A stretch of DNA of 64,000 bases from Lactifluus volemus (lineage: Eukaryota; Basidiomycota; Agaricomycetes; Russulales; Russulaceae), in assembly GCA_022376515.1 (NCBI GenBank), contig WTXI01000001.1, forward strand, positions 2,170,001 to 2,234,000, in the 5' to 3' direction. The notes under the pieces were generated by a model, which was not told the DNA's origin, did no database searches, and was given only the letters and a program-made list of their open reading frames with translations. Of the stretch, positions 23,525 to 34,973 are shown piece after piece. A program made the position numbers and the translations under genes. Position 1 is the stretch's first letter. Every line of letters starts with the position of its first letter.

Positions 23525-26500
23525 TTACTCTTCATAATCTACTGGATTATAATCATCGCCCTGTCCAATAATGAATGCATCTAAACCTGGTTTCTCTACT
23601 ACAAAAAATCGTTCACTTGCTGCTCCATCGCTCGGTTTCATGGGTATTAGTGCCACAACAGAGAGGATAGAATTGACCTCGATAACACGCAGATCACTCG
23701 CACCCATATGCGAGCATACATACAATGTACCATGCGACAGACCAAGCAGTCGCGCATCCGGTTCAGACCACATTGACACAAGCGCATACTTGCGCACCGT
23801 TCCGGAGTGGTTGCTGAGAAAGTAGAACTGGACTACCGCAAAACGGGGAGTCCGATCTAATAGTATCTAGATGCATCTGTTCAGTGGGGTTCATCGCGTA
23901 CATATCTTGGATGAGATGCAAGTCACCTTAACATTGTGAGAGCACCGTGCTTCTCGAGACCCTCCGCCCTCTTGGTAGAGCTGGCTCCACCACGCACGAG
24001 AGATTTGTTGATTTGGTAGGCGAAGTCTTGCCCATCGTATGACCTTCGGTGTCCAGTCTTCAGCGAGAGCCTCCACCTCTGAGAGCATGAATTCGCGAAA
24101 TGCATCGGCATATGCACCATCGAGTAGACGTGCGCTCGTGTCCTTTGTACCGAGAAGAACGTAATCGTCATCTTGCGATTTGATTGCACCGCCGGGAACG
24201 TGCACATCAGTGTCATCGAAATCGGGAATTATAGCCTTCAGAGCATTGACTTGACTGCGCCTAAGCCCGCGGTTCGCAATATTTGAAAAGGGGTTCGAAG
24301 GTTGCTTCATCTCCTGTCCCAGACTTCCGATAGTACGTTCAAGCGTCCATTGCTGAATATACACTCCCGGGCCAATGCGCACAGTCTCCCGTGCGAGATG
24401 GGCCATGGCGTGGATGCTCTGGCGTACAAAATGTAGCCTTGCAGGGAGTCGAGCGTAATAGAGGTTCTCGAACTCTTCAACAAACTCGAGGAGGAGGCTG
24501 TGTGCAGCAACCAACTGCTCTACCTCGATGCGCCGCTGGTGGATGATCCGCACGCCTTGCACAAGCTTACAGAAGTGCTTCCAGTACGCATCAGGTAGTA
24601 TGCCCAGAAACAGAGCTGGTCCCAGGCCAAAGATGTACATTAGAAATTCCCATGCCTTATAACCGCTCGAAATCTTATCTGCTGGATTTCGAGGGGGTCG
24701 ATCAAACGACCCGGGCAAGTATGGCTTGCACAGTGCAACTTCGTGGCCATGCATCCGCCAGACATCGCCAACGAGACAGAGCCACGGCCAGTCCGATTTT
24801 GAGTCATCCTTATCGCAATCGATAGTCCCGCGCCATAGCCCCAGAAAGAGATCGGGTAGATTAAGCGAGATAAGATGCATGATGTCTATCGCGAAGCACC
24901 TCGGAGGTGCCAGGGACCGTCGAGGATTTAATCCGCTGAAGATACTTGGTTTACAGATCCCAGTCTCCCTGCGCACTCGTTTGTAATGTGTGTCATTGCG
25001 GCTCTGCAGCAATCTACGCAAACCGTCCTGGTACAGATCGGGCGAGGGACCTGCAAGCTTATAGATATCGATGTCATCATGATCGCAACCAGAGACATCA
25101 TAGTCCAATGGCTTTAGCATTGCAGGGTAGTAATGCGGTCCATTGTCCTTGTGCCTGCCTTTAAGACCGCAATAGAGACGACAGCCAAAGGCTCCGTGAT
25201 GTCCGACTTGTCCATGAAGCTGGGACAGTCCGGGGCCATCAGCCATGCCCAGATATAAGAATGGGAATGATGTAAACACGCGATCGAGGCTAGCGTCCCA
25301 GATCCGAAGTCCATCCCGCTGGAGAGCGGCGAGATGGTATAGTCCCGGGAATAGGAAGGAGTCCAAGTTTTTGGGCTTATGAGGACCCGGTATAAAGCCA
25401 CCTGGAAGGACGTACTTCTTCTTGTATCGCAGATCCGGTGGCAAATCGAGCAAGACCCAGATGTAAATCCAACAGTCCGATTGCTTGTGCTGGTACAGCT
25501 GAGCACCATCGATCGATAACATAAGAACGGTGTCGTCGGGCTTAATGTCCCCCTCGAGGACAGCCCGAGTGAATTCTTCCGAAGAATATATATCGCTATA
25601 TTCATCGATAGGCAGACTTTGTGTGATCTTATCAACAATCAATTCCATTGCACGCCGACGATGGCCCATGTTGTATGCAGCCTTCTCGCTGCGCCACTGC
25701 GCCTGGATCTGTGGGCCGATGGGGATCGTTATAAATTGCTTTCGCGGCCGTGTTGACACCTTATTCTTCTGCCTGACATTCTCATAACGTGCCTCCTGAC
25801 ACACCGGACAGATTGTTTTATCGCGGAATGGACCTGTGAACCCAATGCACGAGTTCACACACATATCTGTCATAACTGGCTCGATCGCTGTAAGCTCCTG
25901 AATGTATAGTTTAATTCGCGCATGCGAGAGTAGATCGGCGTCCGGAAGGCGGCGCTTGACCGCAGCCAATGTCTTCTTGTATGTTTCCTCAGAGCCACTT
26001 GTCGTTGCCAAGAATAGATCTAGACACAATCGTATGTCTTTGTCCAATAGATCCACTTGCGATGTAACTGGTGTGCGAAGTCGTTGGCGGGCATCTTCGG
26101 ACAATTGATCGCGATCTAAGGTTGCCGCACGCAGCTCTTCAATAAAGGATAATGCAGTTTGAAGCGCAGCGACATTGGGGACAATGCGACCAGCCGGATC
26201 AGGACAGAGATCGTCAAAGAACCCAGGTGAATCATCTGGGATCGCATCACGACCAACATAGACGTCCGAGTCGGAGAGCTCAGCGCCATCAGCGGGGGTA
26301 GCGGTAGAATAATCTACTGGGTGTGGATCTATAGCAGCGGACAATCTCTGATCGCTCTGATAGATCTGATCATCTGATCCATGATCAGGAAAGAAAGAGT
26401 CGTCCCGTTCATGATCAAATCCAGCATCGGAGCGAATTTGATCTTCTTGTGAGGTATTCTCCGTCTCATGTGCAAGGGTGGGTGGACGCGCTACATCATT

Positions 26501-26857
26501 CGCACGAGGATCATGTATATCCGAGGTGGTTTGGGACCGAATACCCAGATTTGAGTCAGAATCAGAGCGGATAGATATCTTTTGCGTTCCGGATCGGTTT
26601 ACTTTCCAATACACTTAAGGAAACATCGCATCGAGAGCGAAAAAATGCACACCATTCCCATAGCTCCCCACGGATGGGACTCGCGTAGGCTGATCGGATA
26701 TTCCGCCCGTCCGTATTCTAAGCTCTTCGCGATAATCCGCGTCCCGGAACGGCCGATGACGGAAATAAGTCGCTTTAGATACGGATCTCTTCTCTTTACA
26801 ATGTCGTGAGCACGAGCAGTACCATTCCTCGCCCTCTGGTGTATTTGGCATCGACAT
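23525..26857 (-). CDS. Tnp2-like (Plavaka-type) transposase
   Basis: This large protein is the presumed catalytic transposase of the element. A first exon (ATG at 26857, MSMPNTPEGEEWYCSCSRHC) supplies a Cys/His-rich N-terminus. The main exon, over 850 codons, contains a second CxxC-type region (DMCVNSCIGFTGPFRDKTIC, then PVCQEARY). It also has the family block LSIDGAQLYQHKQSDCWIYI, then FLYLGMADGPGLSQLHGQVG, then CFAIDIMHLISLNLPDLFLG LWRG, and Trp/His motifs further on. A 60-bp intron (23867-23926) leads to a C-terminal exon: RTPRFAVVQFYFLSNHSGTV, then SERFFVVEKPGLDAF. The frame is open throughout apart from introns. How the first exon joins the main one is uncertain, because the only obvious intron is unusually short (about 39 bp). 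The Asp residues in IDGAQ and IDIMH are candidates for metal binding. Confidence 0.85.
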
Positions 26858-27205
26858 TGAGGCAATATAGTCCTATCGATCTAAGTATGCAACGCGTGTG
26901 GAGTAGTCGGAAGAACAGTAGGTCTAGTATTGCGATGCACGCGCAACTGGCCATGTGATTATATGCGCCGACCATGTGACTGGACAGTAGTACTGTGTTT
27001 CCAGAGTATCTGCGTATTCAATAATCTCAGTGCACTGACTGGGATATATCAATTCGATTCTAATCAAGTGCTTTAGATCGAAATTTAATCTCGCGTAAGC
27101 TGGTTGATATGATTCGATCCGCTTCAATTGTGTTCGGATGACATTCAATTTAGTTTAGCCGAAATCGATTGAATCGAATTAATTTAATCGGTATCATTCG
27201 GTTTC
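26858..27205. other. 5' region of the transposase gene
   Basis: About 350 bp between the transposase start and the right subterminal repeats. It is A/T-rich with no gene and presumably contains the transposase promoter. Confidence 0.4.
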
Positions 27206-27300
27206 AATTTACTTAAATCGTAATCAATTTTTATCAATCGAGTTAAATTTACTTAAATCGTAATTAATTTTTATCAATCGAATTAAATTTACTTAAATCG
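27206..27300 (-). repeat. Right subterminal tandem repeat, 40-bp period
   Basis: AATTTACTTAAATCG recurs at 27206, 27246 and 27286, each followed by TAAT(C/T)AATTTTTATCAATC. The array differs in unit length and sequence from the left one, so the element's ends are asymmetric inside the TIRs. Confidence 0.85.
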
Positions 27301-27313
27301 ACTTTTCACTGGG
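27286..27313 (-). repeat. Right terminal inverted repeat
   Basis: Read on the minus strand it starts CCCAGTGAAAAGTCGATTTA. It is the partner of 18825-18852. Confidence 0.9.
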
Positions 27314-27320
27314 GGTGATG
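27314..27320. repeat. Target-site duplication, right copy (GGTGATG)
   Basis: Identical to 18818-18824, directly outside the right terminus. Confidence 0.85.
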
Positions 27321-27901
27321 TGTGACACGGGGCTTGCCCCGGCCACTGCATGGAGCAGCCGGCAACGATCACGGGAATGGCCGAAATGGGAGCACACAAT
27401 GTAGGCTCATCCTCGAACTACGCAGAAATCGGGCATCCGGTATTGAAAATACAGGGGGGCCGCTGTAACCGAGACGAGACGGAACATCAGAGAGGAAATT
27501 TCACAGGTTTTAGAAAGTTGCATATGCCGCGGATCTTTTCCTGACATCTGTGCATCAATTTCGTTCTCTCGTCTTTCCCCCATGGGGCTTACGATCGAGT
27601 TTCAGGACCTACAGTAAGAGACAAGCCGATTCAAACGCCGCACAATTGACTCGATTACGGGATCTCAAATTATGTATGTACATGAATGAATGGTCACGAT
27701 ACAGTATGGCAAACAGATGCCTGGGAGCCTCCATCGCTAATACTGCAGGTTTAAGACAACCAGATCTGTGCCCTGGCAAACGCAAAGTTAGTCCCGCCAT
27801 TAAAGAAGACGGGTAGTCGAAGACTCGCGGTACTGGATAAGGGTGAGCATGGTGAGCACGGGCAACCGAGAATGATGCTCACGTCGACGGAACCATATTT
27901 G
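27321..27901. other. Intergenic region right of the transposon
   Basis: No gene is supported. Short open frames on both strands have no recognisable content. Confidence 0.4.
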
Positions 27902-29288
27902 TCAGTAGGACTTTTTCAATTCAAAGGGATCTAGGTGGGTACCGTGAATCAAATTGCACGATCCAAACACTGATGGGAAATGCCAAGACAAATGGAGTTG
28001 ACTTACTTGAGCGGTGGAGTCTGAGAAACCGTGACCACCATGACGAGACTTTGGAGGATATCTGATTTGCGATGGACACCTACTTCCCTTTGGAGAGTCT
28101 GACGTTGACCCGTATGAGTGTAACGTTTTACGTGCTGTAAAACCCAGTTTCTCACCAATCGGAACGAACTCGCCGTCAAGAACCGAGCCTTTGACATAGA
28201 AATAGAAGTTGACCTGATTGATCAATGACCCGGAGCATTCAAACTCAGGCGTATACTGCAATGAATCGAATCAGTATAATCATTATTGAGCAACAAGGGG
28301 GAACAACAGACCCCATAGGCAGACTTTATCGCGTTCGTCATATCAGACAAGGAATATGTCTCGTCAAAGGTAGGAGTAATGCCTTGTGATGCAAGCCAGT
28401 CGTATGTAGGGAGTCTCTGGAACAGTGCAACAACCTGCCGGAAGTACGCGACAGCTTCCGCGCCTTCAGGGCTGCCAGGAGGAAGGCAAGAAGGGTTCAG
28501 GGTGGTATAACAAGTCCCGTGGTTGTTCCATTCATGCTGAGAAATTATTATGAGTCAGAGAATCATGAATCTCTACGAGCCATACCTCCCAGAAGTGCTC
28601 GTCTTGACCGTGGTAGTCGACCCAATACTTCTTCATGTATGAGAGAGTATCGCCTGCACCTTGACTGGCCAGCAGCTGAATTACAATGGATCAGAAGGGG
28701 ATGACTAGGACAACAAATGCAGGCAACGTACGCCACCGATGTCCGAATAGTCACGGCTCGGGTCGCAGCCCCTCGGAGGGAAAGTGCCATCGCAGCTACA
28801 AAGGTACTACAGTCAGAAAACCGTCCTTTATGGATGATATGCATGCGCACTTGTCATTCCAAAGACCTGCTCGCATTAATGAGCGAACCCGAGCGCATAC
28901 AACAAGACAAGATACGAACCATGAATCGTCCAGCTATCGCTAGGACCTGTGGCCGGGCGGGTCTCCCAGAACTAAATGTGTTTTTAGCTCACAACTCTAG
29001 CGTTTTTAGAGCGAAGTAATGACGTACTTGAGTCTGGAGTATAAGTCCCTGAAAGGAGGATCAGTTTCGTTCTTGGAGACTATAATGTGTGGTGAAACCC
29101 ACTCTTGGGGACTCGTAGCAGCAATCGTCCGCGAAGGACGATTCACGGCTACAAGACACCGGTGCAGATGCACCACAGCTAGACAACAGCGGGTTGGTTA
29201 AGGCGCAGCCAGTTTTACCCGAGACATGTCCCTGCGCGGACACGGTGGTGGCAGCTAGGGTAGCGAAGACAGCAAGTAGTGCGAACAT
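27902..29288 (-). CDS. Secreted ribonuclease T2
   Basis: This is an extracellular or vacuolar RNase of the T2 family, which cleaves single-stranded RNA through 2',3'-cyclic phosphates. It begins with a signal peptide, MFALLAVFATLAATTVSA. Spliced exons give DDCCYESPR, then GLILQTQ, then FWETRPATGPSDSWTIHGLW with catalytic His (CAS I), then NDNCDGTFPPRGCDPSRDYS. The next exon carries HEWNNHGTC with His, Glu and His (CAS II), and the end reads LINQVNFYFYVKGSVLDGEF. Two exons are tiny: 21 nt at 29028-29048 and 16 nt at 28851-28866, the latter completing the CAS I Leu-Trp. Other introns include 28867-28919, 28796-28850, 28676-28731, 28537-28585 and 28256-28311. All catalytic residues are present. 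The last splice and stop are uncertain: reading through reaches 27902, while a splice after STAQ would stop a little earlier. Confidence 0.9.
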
Positions 29289-30898
29289 TGTGTGTATGTG
29301 GTTTGCAGATACTGTTGGGATTATTTATAGGCTGGAATCAAGGGGTACGTTTCAGGCATCATTACAATTGCAAAATAGAAGGAACCGCCATGTTGATTCA
29401 GTGAAAAGGACATCATGGGCGCGTCCAGGTCCGTAATGCACGTGTGTGAGTTGTGAACGCTGTAGCCTGTCTTGGCTTACCCAGCGCTGATCAAGCTACT
29501 GTATTCCTATTCCCGAGAATAGGCACACCATCTGTCGTGCTAACAACGGAATTCCTTTCCGGAGTTGAGTTCAGGTTAATAGTGTTGGTGCCTGTTGTAC
29601 AGTAGCCAAAATTGAACAAACTTGTCTAAATAAGGCTTAATTCACCTCGTGGTTTTCCGCGGCAAATTCGGCGCCGACTGGGCGTTTAGCGATGTATTGT
29701 TATTGGGAGTCGTTTCGAGTTCGATATGAGCGGGTCTACCAGGGCGATCACTGTAGGATTTCTAAGAACTAGACAGGTATGACGTAGGTGAATGGTAACC
29801 ACGCTAGCAACACCACAAGGGCCCGAAGATGGTACCGAGTTCAGGGAGTCACTCTTATAATAGGGACAACAAGGCCCTGGATAGAAAGATCAGCCGGATA
29901 ATTGAACGGGTAGGGTCAAGAGCCGGAGGAGGTAAGTGCTCGGATTGGATAGAAGCGATTTCCCAAACAGATACAGTACGTCACATTACTTGGACAGACA
30001 GCACATGAGCGACAGGACGACAACTGAGGATTCTAAAGCGTAAACCATGTAGAGACCATGGTAGTTGAGGGGAGAATGCCACTTTGACTTTGAAGCTGCG
30101 CTGTACGAGACTTGCGAGAAAAATGACGATCGCCTATAGTACGTCCGCTCAGGCTGGTCACTGGTCAGAAGAAAGCACCTCGTATTGAGATCGCAAAAAT
30201 AAAAGCTCCAGCCTGGCTTAGACAAGTTGCGAAGTTAGCCATTACAACCCATTATTCTGCAGGACTGCAGGAAGCCGGTGCTCTGGGTACATGGGAACTT
30301 TTTGCCAATGTTGTTACGGCCACCATTGCGCACATGTCCGCGTCCACGTGGCAGTGGTCAACCACACTCTCGTCTAACGCCGCACTCATTGCACATACAG
30401 TAGTGTGCGCTAGCTACAGAGTGTATGGCGTTCCGAGATTGACATATTGGCACACTGTGACGTTGTACATGAACGTCTTATAATCAAAATATTCACCAGC
30501 CTGAGTACTTCCCCGAGTCAGTTGCTTACAGATTATTAAGACCCCTGAGACTGCGCTCAGCTGTTTTTCATTCAGCCCGTCGCACAGATTTACGAGGCCT
30601 TTCGCACTGGAGAGCTCTGTTGACCCTTGGCAGCGTTACCACCAGAGGCAGCCTATTATCTAGCCATTCATTTTCCAATCACCGAAGAAGCTGGTGTGCG
30701 CAGCCAGGTGAACAGCCCATCTGCAATGCACTGCTTGCGACTCTCTTCCCTATCCCGCCTTGTTACCATCTTCGTTATGTTACTGCCTCAGAGGCGGGTG
30801 TTGTCTAGACACGGACTCGTAGTTAAATAGGAACGCCAACTAGACGCTTTGCCTCACCCTCCGAGTCCTCACTCACGTAGCCGTTTTGACCCGAAAAC
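29289..30898. other. Intergenic region between RNase T2 gene and its decayed copy
   Basis: About 1.6 kb with no supported gene. It includes the promoter of the RNase T2 gene, but no clear TATA element was identified. Confidence 0.4.
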
Positions 30899-30929
30899 CT
30901 ATCCGAGTCGTTCCATCAGCGAGCGTGAT

Positions 30930-31290
30930 CGATTGGTCATCGGAGGATAACTGAGGCCGATTAGCGGAACATTGACTCTCGACCGGAGATTCTGACGTCT
31001 TACACCTGTGAGCATGACCCTTCCTGTGTCATAGATTGATCCGCTTACCAATTGTCGCGAATTCGCCGTCATCAAGAAGCGAACCCTTGGGGTTGAAACG
31101 TTGACGAACCAGCTGATCTGATTGATTGCCAACCCCTTGCGCGCAAGGGGCCTGTGTACGCTACAAATGAATCCACGACATACCTGCGTCTGCAGTAGCA
31201 TCCTAACGAGAGCGTCAGTTTCGGCCAGGCAGTGGTTTTCGATACGACGCATTCCTGGGTTTTCGTAGCAACAGAGATTTGATGGGGGTT
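30930..31290 (-). pseudogene. Decayed ribonuclease T2 fragment
   Basis: Pieces of a T2 RNase appear in order on the minus strand: NLCCYENPG (about 31279-31253), then after an intron-like stretch ending GTTAG the exon MLLQTQ (31201-31184), then INQISWFVN (31123-31097). Next, in another frame, comes PKGSLLDDGEFATI. The catalytic CAS I and CAS II regions are absent, as if deleted between LLQTQ and INQIS, and the frame is broken. Because an intron boundary is kept around LLQTQ just as in the intact neighbour, this is a DNA-level duplicate and not a retrocopy. Confidence 0.75.
31133..31150. repeat. 18-bp perfect palindrome
   Basis: CCCCTTGCGCGCAAGGGG is a perfect inverted repeat. It lies where the RNase T2 pseudogene jumps from its N-terminal to its C-terminal part. 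Confidence 0.9.
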
Positions 31291-31992
31291 GGACCACTGC
31301 TACGAGATGCTGGGCCGGATATACCAGCCGGACGGCCGCCACGGTAACCGCCACGTTAGTGAGGACAGCCCGAATGCATTCCATTCAGGCTACGCGAGTC
31401 AATCAAGTTGTACGGGTTAAAGAAGATCTATATGGAGCACTTTCGATGTCGCGCATGGCAGATAAGCGCATGATCAAGCGTAAGTGGAAGCTGACCGTGC
31501 ATGTGGTTGCATTGGGCATGTGAGTACCACTTCTATTGGCGCCTCTCTGTCAGATGCAACCAGTCTTCAATTTGAATAGCTACAACTGCTAGATCGACTC
31601 GCATACATAGCCTGAATGAAATGCTTCCCCTGCTCGGGCTATACGCAACTCCACCTGCTTCACATTCTTCAAGTCGACTGGAACCAACTAAACACCCCAC
31701 CCGGCAGTCGTGAGGGCTACGGATAAATCATACTTGTCGGGATTCAGATAAACGTTTTTTCCATAAGCTTCATCACTTGCGCTCTTAGGCTGGAAAAATG
31801 AGATACTTTTCGAGAAAGTATCGATCCCAGGCCATGATGCCGTACGTAGACAATATTCAAATTAGATCCTGAGATAATAAGGAATTCAATCGTAACATCA
31901 GATATCAGATAGGTATCAAGTCGTTATTCTCCGTGTCGTCGTCACGCCAAAAGAAATCACTTCCCGCCGGCAGGAATTGAGGATGTACGGGA
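31291..31992. other. Intergenic region
   Basis: No gene seen. It should contain the 3' UTR of the aldehyde dehydrogenase gene. Confidence 0.4.
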
Positions 31993-34503
31993 TCAGTATC
32001 CTCGCAAGGCATTGATAATAAGTCTCAGGCTCTCAAATCTTTCGCGCCATCCATCGGCGTACAAAGCGACGACTATGCCACTTGCAACCTCCCTACAAGG
32101 TTCCTCGAACATTATTTTGTTTGAGTGTATATGAAAACTTTAGAACGCACCAAGCTCGTAAAGGTGAACGGATTGGATAGTCTAGGACCCAGGGGATTTT
32201 CGTTTCGAAAAGCCACGGCCAGCGATCGACGATCACAGCCTTTGGATTCGTAAGAGAACGCAAGCCTTCCGGTCCTCCTGGGGTAATCGCATCAGCCAGA
32301 GAGCAGAAGCACGAACCATCAACGCTGACCGAATCTTCCGTAACCACTGGATTTTGTTCCTCCAAAAGGGAGATCTTGACTACCGAGAAAAAATGTGAGC
32401 AGAGCCGCACAGCACTTATTAAAGTTAGGTTCACATACTTCAACTGTGTGGGGCGTTAATAAATCTTTCGAGAATTCTACGGGAATAGTACTCACATAAA
32501 ACGCGCCAAAGTCATTTATCGAGACCATGCCGCACTCGAGGTGACGTGCAACCTCCAAGCACTCGTACTTGTCCGGCCCAAAGACACTAGCGCCAAGAGC
32601 GTATCGGGTATCATTAGCTATTTCAATAGCCTCCTCAATGGTGTCGTAGGGCATGATTAGCGCTACTGGTGCAAACACTATGCACAAAGCAACGTCATTA
32701 CAGATTTGAGTCCCGAGTTCGAAAGCAAAACTCACACTCTTGTTGTGCAATATCCATATCCCGCCTGACCTCTCCGATAATTGTCGGCTCGAAAAATGCC
32801 CCATTGGTTAAGTATACATGCCCGGCGGGTCCACCACCCAGTTCAACTCGTCCTCCTTGGGCCACAGCCGCCGCAATGCGATCCTGGAGTGATTGAAAGC
32901 GTTCACGAGAGATCATCGATCCCATGTCCACCCCGGTACCAATGCCCTCAGCGGACAAAGCAGCGCCTACGCGCAAACCATGGGCACGGGTTGAGATAAG
33001 CTGGTTAACTTCGTCGTATTGAAGCCTGTGAACGAGCAACCGTTCGATGCCAATACAATTTTGACCTGCATTCTGGCTACACACTGAGTAAGTATACTGC
33101 CCTTGCAGTGTTCAATAGACATACAATATGCCGCGCATCCAAAGGCTACCCCATTTCTCAATGTTTGTTCCTGGGAGGATGATTGCGGGGTCCTTGCCAC
33201 CAAGTTCGAGGGTCACTGGTGTCAGATGCTGCGCAGCAGCAACAGCGACCTGAAAGGGTGGACGTTTGAGGATCGGCAGCACAAATAATTCAGCCGAGGA
33301 AACAAACCTGCCGGCCAACAGGTTCGGAGCCAATGAACAATATGTGCTTTATTTTGGGCGATGTGGTCAAGGCCTCCGCGTGATCCGGAAGGCAGCAAAC
33401 GAGCTTGTTTTCGAGGAGTAAAAAAGCCATCCATCATCGACGACCTTGCTTTACAGAAAACGTACCTGCACCAATTCGGGGTCGAAATTACAGGCCCGTA
33501 AACACTCCTTGATAACGTCCACGAACCACCTCGATGACCAAGCGACGTATTCTGAGCACTTGATGACGATAGCATTACCAGCAAACAGGGCCGCCAATAT
33601 GGGAGACCATGCATTATGCAACGCTGAAGGGGTTTAATTGCAGAGACGGCGAGGAAATCCAAAACGACGTACGATAATTCCATGAGACTATGGCTGCAAC
33701 GACGCCAAGAGGCTCATAGTATACCTGTGACTTTTTATAAAACAGAAGGAGTGGAGACGAGCGTGTCTCCGGCCGTAAGTACTTCTCGCCGTGACGCAGA
33801 AGCCAATCCATCTTGGAACATGTCGTCAAAATTTCCCCCAAGGCAGAGTCGATAACTGCGGAATATGAATTAACGGCCACGACGGCCAAAAAGACGTGTC
33901 ACGTACGCGTTTTCCCAGTATCTCGACAAACAACTCTTGCGCACGCCTCCTGGTTTTCCACAAGCCACTTCTTGAGGCTGCGAACGACGCGTTTTCGATC
34001 AGCAAATGAACTGTGCCGCCACATAGCCTGTGCTGCCTCTGCCCTGTCTATCTTTGTTTCGATTTCGACGGCATTGTCTATCAAAGATGTTTCTAGGTGT
34101 AGGCCTGTGGCAGGATCGAAGCACGTGATATAATCGCGACCCGAAAGTTCTCCCGTTGGAGGCGCAAGGTTCGTATCGTATCTGTGAGACTCGAGGTTAG
34201 GATTTTGGATGGGTTGGCCATTTGACCAGGCAGGGTCCGCTTGCTACAGACACAGCAATGATTCAGTGTTACACAGAGAATAGAAAGCGAAAGCCACATC
34301 CAAACCTCGGGTATCTCGACGCGAAAAGATTTGGGTCTGCTTCGTGCATTCAAGTGGCGTCGGATGACGGTGTAAATACCGAAAGCAAAGAACAAAGTCA
34401 AGTGATAGATGAGGTCACCAAGTGATCCTTCATCATCATATTGGTCACTGAGACGTCTAACCGTTGAGAAGGGATGTACAAGACAGGATATGAGGGTACC
34501 CAT
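31993..34503 (-). CDS. Membrane-anchored aldehyde dehydrogenase, Msc7-like
   Basis: This is an NAD(P)-dependent aldehyde dehydrogenase of the fungal Msc7 type, with an N-terminal hydrophobic segment (LIYHLTLFFAFGIYTVI). Spliced in order: DYITCFDPATGLHLETSLID, then EACARVVCRDTGKT, EPLGVVAAIVSWNYP, FAGNAIVIKCSEYVAWSS and HILFIGSEPVGRQ. The active-site Glu comes next in VTLELGGKDPAIILPGT, and the catalytic Cys is in SQNAGQNCIGIERLLVH. It continues GAFFEPTIIGEV, FAPVALIMPYDTIEEAI, SVFGPDKYECLEVARHLECG and DLPFGGTKSSGYGRFG. A last exon encodes EVASGIVVALYADGW and ends in TGA at 31993-31995. Every junction I joined kept frame, so the gene looks intact despite about ten introns. The start is the ATG at 34503; an additional upstream exon cannot be excluded. 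The aldehyde substrate is unknown. Confidence 0.87.
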
Positions 34504-34973
34504 GGCCCAGATGAAGGTCAGGTTGGATTTCCAACGCAAAGTATAAACCGCCACACACGCGATGTTGACATTTGTTTATTATGGTCATCTGCTTACTAAT
34601 CCGCATATACTCGCCACGCAACCCCACACCCCACCCGCCGCAGCAGTTCTGTTGTGTGAACAAGTAAGCACTGGTATCGGGGAAAAAGGATAAAGGAGGG
34701 GGGGGAGGCCTTTGTGTCAGTTTAACCATATGAGTGATCTCTTATATGCTTGAGAAAAAGCACTCGTATAATAGGGAACAATTGTATTCATCGTGTTGTG
34801 GGGCAGGAAAAATGAACACTTACTGTATGTTAGTGGTGAGGACGAGAGCTGTGTGGGCTATCACCTTTTATAGAAACCGGGACCCTACCCAGCTGACACA
34901 ACCCCGACTCACTCCTACCGCACCTTTATTCTCTTCCTCAACGACGCTCAGTACTTCACCCATATCTTCTACA
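34504..34973. promoter_or_regulatory. Divergent promoter region, aldehyde dehydrogenase and RING gene
   Basis: The two genes start in opposite directions about 470 bp apart. The interval includes a purine run near 34687-34710. No specific element could be named. Confidence 0.4.

Larger units (their letters stand above)
18825..27313 (-). mobile_element. Complete Plavaka/Tnp2-type DNA transposon, about 8.5 kb
   Basis: The element runs from CCCAGT at 18825 to ACTGGG at 27313. Its first 28 bases at each end are inverted copies with one mismatch (position 7). A perfect 7-bp duplication flanks it. It carries three minus-strand genes: a spliced Tnp2-like transposase (23525-26857), a Pro-rich protein with Cys/His repeats (21898-22713) and a multi-exon accessory protein (19395-21367). 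Both ends have A/T-rich subterminal direct repeats, 74-bp units on the left and 40-bp units on the right. The transposase family is known from basidiomycete relatives of CACTA/EnSpm elements. The termini here do not begin CACTA, and the duplication is longer than the 2-3 bp of CACTA elements, so its exact superfamily should be left open. Matching TIRs, perfect duplication and open genes suggest a recent insertion. Confidence 0.88.

Noticed and set aside
18825..27313. LTR retrotransposon
   Set aside because: There are no direct long terminal repeats, reverse transcriptase or integrase. The ends are inverted and the main gene is a Tnp2-like transposase.
31993..34503. Aldehyde dehydrogenase as a pseudogene
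   Set aside because: Its frames look scattered at first, but each break coincides with a GT-AG intron and the spliced protein contains every core motif.
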